NCBI GenBank assembly: GCA_023451735.1
Contig: JAEXYH010000041.1
Span: forward strand, 1-64,000
Length of the DNA: 64,000 nt
Direction of reading: 5' to 3'
Source of the DNA: Pseudomonadota bacterium
Lineage (GTDB): Bacteria; Pseudomonadota; Alphaproteobacteria; Rhizobiales; Rhizobiaceae
The notes under the pieces were generated by a model. That model saw only the letters and a list, made by a program, of their open reading frames with translations, was not told the origin of the DNA and searched no databases. A program made the translations under genes and the position numbers. Positions within the stretch are counted from its first letter, which is position 1; each line of letters begins with the position of its first letter. This document shows, one piece after another, positions 26,026 to 34,997 of this stretch.

Positions 26026-26688
26026 TTAGAGACCCGCTTGGGAAACCGCCTGTACCGGCGTGTTGAGGAGCTGCTGCTCCCAAAGATAGGCGATGCCGCT
26101 GCCACCGGCATGCTCGATGATGACGTCCGTCAGCGCACCCGCAGTCTCTTCACGGGCCCAATCGCGCTGCCATTCGGCAGCGATCGCAAGCCAGGTCATC
26201 ATGTTGATGCCGGCTCCCATCATTCGCTGAATAGCGACCTGGTGCGCTTCAACCGACGTCCCACCCGATGCGTCAGTAATCACTGTAACGTCCCAGCCCT
26301 CGCCGGCGGCCTGGATTGCCGGCATTGCCACACAGACTTCGGTCCACAGGCCGGCAATGATGAGCTGCTTGCGGCCGGTGGATTTCACCACGTCCACCAC
26401 CTTCTGGTCCTGCCAGGTGTTGATGAATGTGCGGTCGATCACTTCCTGTCCTGGGAACACATCGGTGAGGTGCTTGAAGAGCAGACCGCCCCGACCGGCG
26501 ATCACGCTTGTCAGGATAGTGGGGATGTTGAAAACCTTTGCAGCTTTCGCAAGCGCCGTCGTGTTGTTGACGACGGCCTGCGGATCGTGGCTGTTCACGT
26601 TTGCAAGTTGATAGGGCTGATGGTCGATCAGAACGAGGACGGAGTCTTCGGGACGAAGAAGTGAGTCAAGGCCGTTACGAAAGGTCAT
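26026..26688 (-). CDS. Isochorismatase-family cysteine hydrolase (YcaC-like)
   Basis: 220 residues. Catalytic features of the family are D22 (LVLIDHQPYQLANV), an Arg at 86 (VIDRTFINTW) and the nucleophile C119 (IAGLWTEVCVAMPAIQA). The C-terminal IEHAGGSGIAYLWEQQLLN is typical of YcaC-like octameric hydrolases of unknown substrate. It is transcribed divergently from the LysR gene at 26842, with 153 bp between their starts, the classic layout of a LysR regulator and its target. Confidence 0.9.
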   Translation of the reverse strand: MTFRNGLDSLLRPEDSVLVLIDHQPYQLANVNSHDPQAVVNNTTALAKAAKVFNIPTILTSVIAGRGGLLFKHLTDVFPGQEVIDRTFINTWQDQKVVDVVKSTGRKQLIIAGLWTEVCVAMPAIQAAGEGWDVTVITDASGGTSVEAHQVAIQRMMGAGINMMTWLAIAAEWQRDWAREETAGALTDVIIEHAGGSGIAYLWEQQLLNTPVQAVSQAGL

Positions 26689-26841
26689 ATATAAATCCTA
26701 GGTTGGCGGTTGATTGAGACACGTTGCTGGAGGGAACGAACGCCCTCCGAAGCCCCGTCTGCGATAGGACCTTGTCATTCCCGATTTCGATGCGGTAGTC
26801 ATCGTTTGTGCCGAACAGTGTCGCGAAACGGGGAACGCAGT

Positions 26842-27735
26842 ATGGACATCGAAGATCTGCGGACGTTTGTGGAGGTTGCGGATGCGGGCGGAGTTACATC
26901 TGCTGCTCTTCGTCTGGGCGTTTCCAAGTCGATGGTTAGCCGGCGACTGGTGCGGCTTGAGGCAGAGCTCGGCGTCCAGTTGCTCGCAAGATCTACACGT
27001 GGGGCATCCTTGACGGAAGCAGGTGCCACTTTTCGAGATTATGCTGCAAGGGTCAGCAAAGAGATTGAGGTGGCCAGGGATACGATCCTGCCGGCTGGCG
27101 AACTGAGCGGCCGTTTTCGGGTCGCCGCGCCGCTGTCTTTCGGCCCGACCCACTTCGCGTCTGTTCTTGCGCAAATGGCGTCGCGCCATCAACAGCTGCA
27201 GATCCAGACCAGCTATAGCGACCGTTTCGTGGACCTGATCGCCGAAGGATATGATTGTGCGATCCGGGTTGGTACGCTTCAAGATTCCAACCTGATCGCG
27301 AGACGCGTTGGTCCGCTATACGGAAACTACGTCGCGAGCCCCGCCTATATCAAAGCCCATGGCTCCCCAGAGACGCCTGAGGAGCTTGTCAGGCATCAGG
27401 CGCTTATGCAGGGAATGGAAACATGGCAGGTGATGGATGGGGATAAGATTATCACCGTTCGCCCGCAGGGTCGCTTCAAAGCTGATAACGGGGCTGCTCT
27501 CGTCGTTGCTGCCGCGGCCGGATTGGGTATCGCAGCGCTACCCGATGGTCTTACCCAGGACTATCTGGATTCCGGGGCGCTGGTGACTGTCATGAAAAAT
27601 CATCCGCCGCCACCTGCCGGGATCTATGTCGTGCGCCCGCCTGGACAACACCCTTCGAGAAAGGTGCGCGTTCTCACCGAAATGCTGATCGAGTGCTTCG
27701 ATAGCGGCGGGCAAGGAATTGACAAACTCGCGTAG
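26842..27735 (+). CDS. LysR family transcriptional regulator (copy B)
   Basis: 297 residues. HTH: MDIEDLRTFVEVADAGG with SAALRLGVSKSMVSRRLVRL; effector domain from about residue 90 (FRVAAPLSFGPTHFASVLAQ). It is a very close paralogue of the regulator at 23793-24683, sharing YSDRF, LI.EGYDCAIRVG-like and HPSRKVRVL blocks, so the two probably arose by duplication. Start 26842 is chosen by comparison with copy A. It likely controls the divergent YcaC-like gene. Confidence 0.93.
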   Translation: MDIEDLRTFVEVADAGGVTSAALRLGVSKSMVSRRLVRLEAELGVQLLARSTRGASLTEAGATFRDYAARVSKEIEVARDTILPAGELSGRFRVAAPLSFGPTHFASVLAQMASRHQQLQIQTSYSDRFVDLIAEGYDCAIRVGTLQDSNLIARRVGPLYGNYVASPAYIKAHGSPETPEELVRHQALMQGMETWQVMDGDKIITVRPQGRFKADNGAALVVAAAAGLGIAALPDGLTQDYLDSGALVTVMKNHPPPPAGIYVVRPPGQHPSRKVRVLTEMLIECFDSGGQGIDKLA

Positions 27736-27787
27736 CGGTATTGGACAGTCGATTGGGGTTGTTTCGGGCCAGTATGCAGGCCTGCCA

Positions 27788-28705
27788 CTACTTGACTAGA
27801 TGCTTTGAGTAAAACGCCGTCAGCCGGTCAATTGCCGGCCTCACATATTCCGGCTTGTAGTACATGTCGTAATGGCCGGCGCCTTCGACTACGAAAAAGT
27901 CCTTCTCATCGCTCGGTGAAAGATCGAATAATCGTTGGCCGGCTTCGTATTGGCCGGTAGCCCCGCGGCGACCGCCGACAATGACCTGCAGTGGCTGTAT
28001 CAAAAGCTCGGGAACGAGGTTGAAGGCATCGAAGCCGAGCAGATTGCCGTAGCTAACGAAGAGCAACCTGTTCGTGGAATTTGAGTGGCGATAACCGGAC
28101 TCCCTATAAAAAGTTACGGCTTCGAGCAGGTCCGGGTCCGTAGCGCCCGCCGCTTTCGCATCTTCCAGACTGTCGGGAATCCAGGGGTCCCTGCGCGGAT
28201 TGCCACCGCGTGCCTCTTTTGTCCGTTGCTTTCCGACGTCCACCAACGTTTGGCGAATATCCGGAACCATGCCGCGGAATGCCCGGCCGATATCGTTGGC
28301 GACCACCGTTCCGACGGCCTTGAAGCGGTATTCCGTCAACGCGGCGTTGATCGCGTAGCCGCCACCGGCGCAAATTCCGAGGAGGCCAATACATTCTTCG
28401 TCCACATAAGGAAGCGTTGTCAGGAAATCGGCTGCGCAACGGATATCCTCGGCGCGGACGGCCGGATCCTCAATATCCCTCGGCTCGCCACCGCTTTCGC
28501 CCTGATAGGAAGGATCGAAGGTGAGCGCGACAAAGCCTCGTTCAGCCAATCCCTCCGCGTAGATTGCGCCGATCTGTTCCTTCACACTGCTGCCCGGCGT
28601 CGCCAAAACGAGTGCCGGATATGACCGGCGTTCATCGAAACCGGGAGGCAGATGGATATTCCCGGCAACCTCAATATTTCTGTTCTTGAACGAGATCCGC
28701 TTCAT
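27788..28705 (-). CDS. Alpha/beta hydrolase with Cys at the nucleophile elbow
   Basis: 305 residues. Opening FKNRNIEVAGNIHLPPGF, oxyanion region ATPGSSVKEQ, nucleophile elbow LLGICAGGGYAI with C112 in place of the usual Ser, and a late catalytic His in VVEGAGHYDMYY. A Cys in this place is known in dienelactone-hydrolase-type and YcjY-like members of the fold. It is cytoplasmic. Start 28705 follows GAGGAG. It ends 52 bp from the convergent LysR copy B and begins 45 bp after the quinone oxidoreductase gene upstream, so those two form one unit. Confidence 0.88.
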   Translation of the reverse strand: MKRISFKNRNIEVAGNIHLPPGFDERRSYPALVLATPGSSVKEQIGAIYAEGLAERGFVALTFDPSYQGESGGEPRDIEDPAVRAEDIRCAADFLTTLPYVDEECIGLLGICAGGGYAINAALTEYRFKAVGTVVANDIGRAFRGMVPDIRQTLVDVGKQRTKEARGGNPRRDPWIPDSLEDAKAAGATDPDLLEAVTFYRESGYRHSNSTNRLLFVSYGNLLGFDAFNLVPELLIQPLQVIVGGRRGATGQYEAGQRLFDLSPSDEKDFFVVEGAGHYDMYYKPEYVRPAIDRLTAFYSKHLVK

Positions 28706-28750
28706 GCCGACTGTTCTCCTCCTGCAGAACCAGTTTTCCGACGCCAAGCG

Positions 28751-29707
28751 TCAGGGCGTCATCACAACGCGGCCCAATGGCCTTGCCGTTTCAGCATATT
28801 CGTGTGCCTTTGATGCTTCTCGCAGAGAGAAAACTCGATCGATCACCACATCCAGCCGCCCTTCCGCAGTGGCCTCCAGAAGTTCGTCAACCGTCCGATG
28901 CACGGCTGGCCGTTCGAACAGCGACCCCATGAAAACGCCGTAAAGGGTCTGATTGTTCTGCATGGGCGACCAGAGATCGACGTCGAGACCGCCACCGCCA
29001 GCATTTCCGACGAAGACGAGACGTCCCTCGACGGCAAGCGCGGAAACAGAGGCTTGCAAGGTCGATCCAACGGGGTCAATCACGAGATCAGCTCCCCTGC
29101 CATCGGTCAACCGACGAGCTTCCTCAACAACATCCTGCTCAAGTCGATTAATGACATGCGCGGCGCCAAGTGCAGTCAGACGCGCCTTTCGTTTGTGACC
29201 ACCGGCAACCGCAACGACCGTCGCCCCCGCTTGACGCGCCAGCTGAATGGCCGCCAGACCGACACCGCCAGCGGCGGCCTGGATCAGGATTGTCTCACCT
29301 TCCTCTAGCCTGCCCTTGGTGATGACGCAGTGGTGGGCCGTCCCGAAGGATATTGGTAGTGCCGCCGCTTGCGTCATGTCGACGTCGTTCGGGATCAACC
29401 ATGTGCGCGGGGCGGGTACGGCCCAGAGTTCGGCATGCGATCCCTGCATATTGAAGGCCGTCACCCTTTGACCAATGGCTCGGTCCCCCACATTTTCACC
29501 GACCGCAACGATGGTTCCGGCAGCGGCGTAACCGACAATCCACGGGGATTGTTGCAGTGTCGAGCGCCGGTTAATCAGATCGCCGCCCTCGATCGAAATT
29601 GCCTCGACGGCTATCAGCACATCCTCCGGCCCACAGACGGGATCCGGAACATCGGCATATCTTAAGACTGTCGGGGGACCTGGATTGTCATAGACTGCAG
29701 CCTTCAT
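28751..29707 (-). CDS. NADPH:quinone oxidoreductase / zinc-binding-type alcohol dehydrogenase family (MDR)
   Basis: 318 residues. GroES-like part: MKAAVYDNPGPPTVLRYADV and EDVLIAVEAISIEGGDLINR; Rossmann part: ILIQAAAGGVGLAAIQLARQ and VIDPVGSTLQASVSALAVEG. The zinc ligands of classical ADH are absent, as in QOR. Start 29707 is preceded by AAAGGA. It is probably co-transcribed with the alpha/beta hydrolase. Relation to the QOR at 653-1636 is only at family level. Confidence 0.9.
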   Translation of the reverse strand: MKAAVYDNPGPPTVLRYADVPDPVCGPEDVLIAVEAISIEGGDLINRRSTLQQSPWIVGYAAAGTIVAVGENVGDRAIGQRVTAFNMQGSHAELWAVPAPRTWLIPNDVDMTQAAALPISFGTAHHCVITKGRLEEGETILIQAAAGGVGLAAIQLARQAGATVVAVAGGHKRKARLTALGAAHVINRLEQDVVEEARRLTDGRGADLVIDPVGSTLQASVSALAVEGRLVFVGNAGGGGLDVDLWSPMQNNQTLYGVFMGSLFERPAVHRTVDELLEATAEGRLDVVIDRVFSLREASKAHEYAETARPLGRVVMTP

Positions 29708-29769
29708 GTGCTTTTCCTTTCCCGTCAGGGACTTCCGCCATCAATAGTCGCGACGTTGTATGCCGTCTC

Positions 29770-30771
29770 TCAGCCCGTGCGTGCCGCCAGAATATGCTCC
29801 AGATCCTTCAGCGCTGCGGCGGCCGTCGCTAGCGGCTCCCTGCCGGATCCGATTGCGATCGTCTCGCCCATCGCGTCGGTCACGATGCGGATCGCCTTGT
29901 CCTTGCCGCGGATATTCGCGAACGGATCGGCAAGCGGATATGTCCTGATGCCGACATCAGCGCGGATTGCGCCATTCACGCGCGAGATGCGGCCGACGAG
30001 TTTCGGAACGAGCCCTTGCCCGCGCCATGCCTCAATCTTTTCTTCGGTGACCGAGTGGATGCCCTCGACGGTGAGATCTTCCATCGCCAGATCCGCGCCG
30101 AGACAAAAATTGGCAATAAGCAGTAGCTTGCAGGCCGTGTCCCAGCCTTCCGTGTCGTTGCGTGGATCGGCCTCGGCGAAACCGCCAAGCTGTGCCTCGC
30201 GCAATGCCTCGTCGAAGCCGATCCCGCGAGTCGCCATCGCATCGAGCAGATAATTGGTGGTGGCGTTCAAAATGCCTTCGACTTCGAGCACCTCGCAACC
30301 TTTAAGACTGTGCTCGACCAGATCGATCGTCGGCAGGGCGGCTGCGGTGGCGCCGCTGAGCTTCAGTATTGCCCCAGAGCCTTGGGCAAGCTGCCGCAGT
30401 TCTTGCCCACTATGAACCAGCGCGCCCTTCGAAATCACGATCGTGTCACGCCCGGCCGAAAGCGACGAGCGAATATAGGCAAGGCCCGGGCCACCGGTGC
30501 GAAAATCGCTCGGCCCCGCCTCGATCAGGATATCGACACCGCTCTCCTCGATGAAGACCGGCCCCGACAAGCCGTCCTCGAGCGTGCCTAGCTGCTCTTC
30601 TTCCAGTCCATCCGCGCTTTTCGCGCCGGACCGAGATCCGCAGACGGCCACGAGCCGCACATCCGCGCCGAAGACTTCGCGATAACGCACGCGCCGAGAG
30701 AGAAGCAGGCTTGCGGTTGCCCGGCCCACGCCGCCGAAACCTGCAATCGCAATCTTTAATTCCTTCATCAT
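29770..30771 (-). CDS. Homoserine dehydrogenase-like oxidoreductase without ACT domain
   Basis: 333 residues. NAD(P) motif IAIAGFGGVGRATASLLLSR; substrate-binding region EGILNATTNYLLDAM (family NGTTN); catalytic block AQLGGFAEADPRNDTEGWDT followed by ACKLLL, where the conserved Lys of homoserine dehydrogenase lies. The protein stops after the catalytic domain, so the regulatory ACT domain of the main biosynthetic enzymes is missing. It could be a feedback-insensitive homoserine dehydrogenase or act on another beta-semialdehyde or amino alcohol. It is 13 bp downstream of the antiporter gene, an unusual partner. Confidence 0.85.
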   Translation of the reverse strand: MMKELKIAIAGFGGVGRATASLLLSRRVRYREVFGADVRLVAVCGSRSGAKSADGLEEEQLGTLEDGLSGPVFIEESGVDILIEAGPSDFRTGGPGLAYIRSSLSAGRDTIVISKGALVHSGQELRQLAQGSGAILKLSGATAAALPTIDLVEHSLKGCEVLEVEGILNATTNYLLDAMATRGIGFDEALREAQLGGFAEADPRNDTEGWDTACKLLLIANFCLGADLAMEDLTVEGIHSVTEEKIEAWRGQGLVPKLVGRISRVNGAIRADVGIRTYPLADPFANIRGKDKAIRIVTDAMGETIAIGSGREPLATAAAALKDLEHILAARTG

Positions 30772-30784
30772 TTTTGCTCTTCAG

Positions 30785-32545
30785 CTATTTTGCTGGCACG
30801 CCACTCAGCGGCTCTGGAACGGGCCGGACATGCAGGTGGTCAAGACCCGACATCGCGTCTCCCTGCACCTGCTCGGACAGCCGCTCATTGTCCCGGCGAC
30901 GAACATCCTCGGCAGCCTCCTCCACGTCAAGCTCGGCATAGCCCAATGCACGCAGGCCTTCCGCGCCCATCATATAGGCAGATTCGACCGTTTCGCGGAT
31001 CTGGTAATCGACGCCGGCGCGGATCAGGTCCACGGCATGGCCACGATCGTAGCTACGCACCAGTATCTTGGCCTGCGGGAATTCATGCTGTGCCAACTCG
31101 ACAATCTGCAGGGCGGCCTTCGGGTCGTTGATGCAGATCAGCAAGGCCTCTGCCGAACCGGCGCCGGAATGGCGCAGCGTATCGAGACGCGTGCCGTCGC
31201 CGAAAAACACCTTGAAACCGAAGCGCCCCGCTTCACGGATACGGTCGGGGTTCATGTCGATGACGGAAAGGTTGACGCCCTTCGACAGAAGCAGTTGCGA
31301 GGCGATCTGGCCAAAGCGACCGAAGCCGATGATGAGCACCTTTCCGCTCAGGTCTCGCGCGGCTTCAACACCTTCCATCGAGGTCTCGCTGCGCAGCAGC
31401 CGGTCAGCGGCGATCATCAGAAGCGGCGTCAGGGCCATGGAGAAGATCACAACGGTGGTGAATAGCGCATTTTCACGTGCATCAATCACCCCGCCTGTAT
31501 CCGCGGCAGCATAGAGCACGAAGGCGAATTCACCACCCTGCAGGAACATCGAAGTGCGATGCAACGCCTGGTGACCGGAGCTGCCGAACAGTCGAGCAAC
31601 GACGTAAACCACTCCGCCCTTTGCGATTGTAAAAACGATCAGCATGGCCAGGAGGAACGACCACTCCGCCGCTACGACGGCAAGGTCGAGCGACATGCCG
31701 ACCGCCATGAAAAACAAGCCCATCAGCAGGCCGCGAAACGGTTCGATATCGCTTTCGATCTGATGCCGGTAGCTGGAGCTGGACAACATTACCCCGGCGA
31801 GAAAGGCGCCCATAGCCATGGACAGGCCGGCGCCGGCCATCAGCAATGCTGCTCCAAGCACCACCAGCAAAGCGCCCGCCGTCATCACCTCTCGTGTTCT
31901 GGTCCGCGCCAGCAGAGCGAAGAACGGGTTCAGGCCCCATTTGGACACAGCGAGAAGACTGAGAAGTGCACCAAGCGCGAGGAGAACATCCAACCACCCC
32001 GACTGCTCCTGTGATAAAGGTGAGAGGAAGGCGACCACCGCCAGAAGCGGCACGATCATCAGGTCTTCGAAAAGAAGGATAGAAACGGATTTCTGCCCTT
32101 CTCGGCTCGAAATCTCACCACGATCCTGCAGCACAGACATTATGACGGCCGTCGAGGACAGGACGAAACCCGCTCCGGCGACGAAGGCGACGGTGGCAGG
32201 CAGACCAAAGACCAGCATACCCGCGAATGACAGGGCTGCGGTTGCCACCACGACCTGAACTAGGCCCAGTCCGAAAATCTGGCCGCGCATGGCCCATAGC
32301 TTGTGCGGTCGCAATTCCAATCCGATCACGAACAGGAACATTACCACGCCGAGTTCGGAAAAATGCAGGATGGACAGTGCATCGGAAAAGAGCCCGATCA
32401 CCGAAGGCCCGACTAGTACGCCGGCTGCGAAATATCCGAGAACCGAACCGAGGCCAAGCCGCCGAAACAGGGGGATCGCGACCACGGCGGCCCCCATCAG
32501 GACGATCGCAGGTCCAATAGTCTGCCCCAAACTCGCTTCAGCCAT
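30785..32545 (-). CDS. CPA2-family K+/H+ antiporter with TrkA-N domain (KefB/KefC-like)
   Basis: 586 residues. About 12 membrane spans (residues 8-385) include the CPA2 motif LGVVMFLFVIGLELRP and SVSILLFEDLMIVPLLAVV; then a cytosolic RCK/TrkA-N domain beginning KVLIIGFGRFGQIASQLLLS with VIDMNPDRIREA. It moves K+ outward against H+ under NAD(H) or thiol control in relatives. The C-terminal tail is short. The start region (32546-32759) holds no further gene. Confidence 0.92.
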   Translation of the reverse strand: MAEASLGQTIGPAIVLMGAAVVAIPLFRRLGLGSVLGYFAAGVLVGPSVIGLFSDALSILHFSELGVVMFLFVIGLELRPHKLWAMRGQIFGLGLVQVVVATAALSFAGMLVFGLPATVAFVAGAGFVLSSTAVIMSVLQDRGEISSREGQKSVSILLFEDLMIVPLLAVVAFLSPLSQEQSGWLDVLLALGALLSLLAVSKWGLNPFFALLARTRTREVMTAGALLVVLGAALLMAGAGLSMAMGAFLAGVMLSSSSYRHQIESDIEPFRGLLMGLFFMAVGMSLDLAVVAAEWSFLLAMLIVFTIAKGGVVYVVARLFGSSGHQALHRTSMFLQGGEFAFVLYAAADTGGVIDARENALFTTVVIFSMALTPLLMIAADRLLRSETSMEGVEAARDLSGKVLIIGFGRFGQIASQLLLSKGVNLSVIDMNPDRIREAGRFGFKVFFGDGTRLDTLRHSGAGSAEALLICINDPKAALQIVELAQHEFPQAKILVRSYDRGHAVDLIRAGVDYQIRETVESAYMMGAEGLRALGYAELDVEEAAEDVRRRDNERLSEQVQGDAMSGLDHLHVRPVPEPLSGVPAK

Positions 32546-32722
32546 GCGCCTATATCCCCGGTCTCTTGTTTTGAGCAGCCAGCAACAGACCTTGCCTGGC
32601 CGGTCCGCGTCTCACTGAGTTTGGTATCGTTGCGGAACTGGCTCGAATAGTCATCACATCGGCAAAACTCTGTCGCCAAAAGAGGAACGCGAGTTCTCCG
32701 GCTGACACAATATTCATAAGAC

Positions 32723-32754
32723 GAAGGTTGCCCGACCTCCGTCGAGCAACCTTC
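32723..32754 (-). terminator. Hairpin just after the SDR gene
   Basis: Perfect 9-bp arms GAAGGTTGC (32723-32731) and GCAACCTTC (32746-32754) around a 14-base loop, 5 bases past the SDR stop. On the minus strand it is followed by GTCTTAT rather than a clean T-run, so it may be a weak intrinsic terminator or an mRNA 3'-end stabiliser. Confidence 0.5.
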
Positions 32755-32759
32755 AACAA

Positions 32760-33500
32760 CTACGCAAGAGCGCCGCCGTCTACCGTAAGGATGGTACCGG
32801 TGATCTGCCGGGCGGCAGGCGTGGCAAGGAAAGCGACTGCGGCCGCAACATCTTCCGGCTGGTTAAAGCGGCCAAGCGCGCTCAGACCACGCTGGAAGTC
32901 GGCAAATTCACCGGTCTCGGGATTTGCTTCGGTATTTGTTGACCCGGGTTGAACGAGATTGACCGTTATGTCTCGGACGCCCAGTTCGCGTGCGAGGCCG
33001 CGATTAAATGCCTGGAGCGCGCCTTTCGTCATATAATAAACCGTACCAGGCACGCCGGCTATGCGGTCCGCGCCCGCTGATCCGATGGTAATGATTCGCC
33101 CGCCTTTCGTGAGGTGGGGAATGGCAGCCTTTGCAGCGAGAACAGGCCCACGCACGTTAACAGCCAGCAGCGCGTCGATATCCTCGACCGTGAAATCTGC
33201 AATATTGTTATACCGCGCGATCGCGGCATTGTTGACAAGGATGTCGAGACCGCCCAGTACGCGGACAGTCTCGTCCACCGACCGTTGGATGGCCGCGGGA
33301 TCCGCGCTGTCGGCCTGTATCGCGACGGCTTTGCCCCCGTTCGCTTCGATAGAGCGCACGAGTTGCGCCGCAGCGTCAGCGGAGCGATCATACGTTATCG
33401 CGACGTTTGCACCCTTCTTGGACAATGCAAGTGCAATAGCTGCACCTATACCGCGTGATCCGCCGGTCACAAGCGCGTTCTTTCCATCAAGTTCCTGCAT
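32760..33500 (-). CDS. Short-chain dehydrogenase/reductase (FabG-like)
   Basis: 246 residues. Cofactor motif VTGGSRGIGA (11-20), NNAAIA near 90-95, catalytic S141 (TIGSAGADR), Y155 and K159 (VYYMTK), and the C-terminal GTILTVDGGALA. The classical SDR active site is complete and NADP(H) preference is likely. Start 33500 is the first ATG giving a normal SDR length. It is transcribed divergently from the AraC gene that starts near 33675, which probably controls it. Confidence 0.93.
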   Translation of the reverse strand: MQELDGKNALVTGGSRGIGAAIALALSKKGANVAITYDRSADAAAQLVRSIEANGGKAVAIQADSADPAAIQRSVDETVRVLGGLDILVNNAAIARYNNIADFTVEDIDALLAVNVRGPVLAAKAAIPHLTKGGRIITIGSAGADRIAGVPGTVYYMTKGALQAFNRGLARELGVRDITVNLVQPGSTNTEANPETGEFADFQRGLSALGRFNQPEDVAAAVAFLATPAARQITGTILTVDGGALA

Positions 33501-33674
33501 GAATAAGACCTTTCCGATGTCCTGTCGCCGTGGCGTCAATTTCCTGGCCCATTTCTTGGTACTGGTTGCTCCGGCGGATATTTCGTTGAGGCTAAAATAG
33601 GCAGTCGCGATGCGAACAGCATTCCTGATCTTGCTAGACACTTGCCTGATCCTTCCAAACCACTACATGCTGCC

Positions 33675-34559
33675 ATGATGTTCGATCCTCCAACGGCCAC
33701 CAACCTGCTGCTGAACCAAGTTGCGCCGTTTGTTTCGGCGCATGGGGGAACTGTCGGCTTGAGCACGCCTGTTCCGCGTCTGACAATTTGGACGAGCACG
33801 CGGATTACCTCCCCCACACCAGCGATCTTCGAACCTATGTTCTATACGGTCCTGCGGGGTACAAAGGTCTTGATCATGGGCGCTAATCGGTTCGAATTGA
33901 TCGCGGGATCCTGCGCAGTCTCGTCCTTCGGCCTGCCTTACAGCCATCAATTGACCGGAGCAAAAATCGATCTCCCTTATGTCGGTATCAGCCTTAATCT
34001 TGATGCCGACCTTTTGACACGTGTCATGCTCGATATGCCCAAGCACGAGGATCGTTGGACATGTGCCGTTGCAGCAGGGCATATGGACGGACCGGTTGGC
34101 GACGCATTCGCCCGCCTCGCAGGATTGCTGGCCGCACCTGACGACGTCGGCGCACTCGCGCCGCACTACGAGTTCGAACTTTATTATCGGCTACTTCAGA
34201 GTTCGATGGGCGATACACTGCGTCAGGTTGGCAAGAGAACCGGTCGTTTCCAGCAGCTCAAAGCGGCTGCCGATTGGCTCGCCGCCAATCATAGCGATAC
34301 GGTCAACATTCCCGACTTGGCCGCGTCTTCCGGGATGAGCATCACGAGCTTTCACAGGCACTTCAAGGAGGTCACGGGATTTAGTCCGCTTGCGTTTCAA
34401 CGCCATATCCGTTTGCTTGAGGCGCGAAAGCTTCTTATCGCAGGCAGCACCAATGTATCGCGCGTGGCGTATGAGGTCGGCTACAAAAGCCCTTCGCAAT
34501 TCAGCCGCGAGTACAAGAGCATGTTCGGCAGCGCGCCGATGGCTGACCTGGAGCGGTGA
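33675..34559 (+). CDS. AraC family transcriptional regulator
   Basis: 294 residues from the ATG at 33675. The N-terminal AraC-type cupin domain (PRLTIWTSTRITSPTPAIFE, FGLPYSHQLTGAKIDLPYVG) is of the kind found in regulators of alcohol/aldehyde or SDR genes. The C-terminal double HTH is IPDLAASSGMSITSFHRHFK with SRVAYEVGYKSPSQFSREYK. The start is uncertain: a second ATG follows at 33678 and an in-frame TTG lies at 33642. Its likely target is the divergent SDR gene. Confidence 0.88.
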   Translation: MMFDPPTATNLLLNQVAPFVSAHGGTVGLSTPVPRLTIWTSTRITSPTPAIFEPMFYTVLRGTKVLIMGANRFELIAGSCAVSSFGLPYSHQLTGAKIDLPYVGISLNLDADLLTRVMLDMPKHEDRWTCAVAAGHMDGPVGDAFARLAGLLAAPDDVGALAPHYEFELYYRLLQSSMGDTLRQVGKRTGRFQQLKAAADWLAANHSDTVNIPDLAASSGMSITSFHRHFKEVTGFSPLAFQRHIRLLEARKLLIAGSTNVSRVAYEVGYKSPSQFSREYKSMFGSAPMADLER

Positions 34560-34997
34560 ACCCAGCCGTTTCCGCAATGGGAGCAATGATCCTGAGACAA
34601 GTGTCAAAAGCATAGACATGAGTTTTCGTCTGATAGAGCGAGGCTCGGTGTCGAATGCGCTGTAACCGCCATTTCCTCAAGGCAGGAAGCATGTAAACCC
34701 GTTGCCCTACCAGGAAACTAAAAAACCGAGGCAACACGATGGTCAATTCGCCGCCTCACGCGACGAGCAAATGGGTTATTGTCGGGGGCTGGGCCAATAT
34801 CGATTGATACGGTGCGGCTTGGAAGTGCGGTTTGCAAAAGCGAGTGGCCGAGCGAGCGACAAATCTTGAGGGCAAATCCGGAAAGTCGGAGCCACGCGCC
34901 GCGATCTTTGTTGCGACCGCATCCGAAAGACGGGAGAGATTTATTCTGAGGTCTTGAGCAATTATGGACCGCAAGCGCCCAAACGATACTGCCCGTG
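34560..34997. other. Intergenic region between convergent AraC genes, no gene seen
   Basis: About 440 bp. Short open frames here have no coding character, ribosome site or recognisable motif. A loose inverted repeat GTTGCC/GGCAAC (34701-34706, 34730-34735) is present but has no T-run. Confidence 0.5.

Noticed and set aside
34701..34735. Terminator between convergent AraC genes
   Set aside because: The GTTGCC/GGCAAC arms are short, the loop is 23 bases and no T-run follows on either strand.
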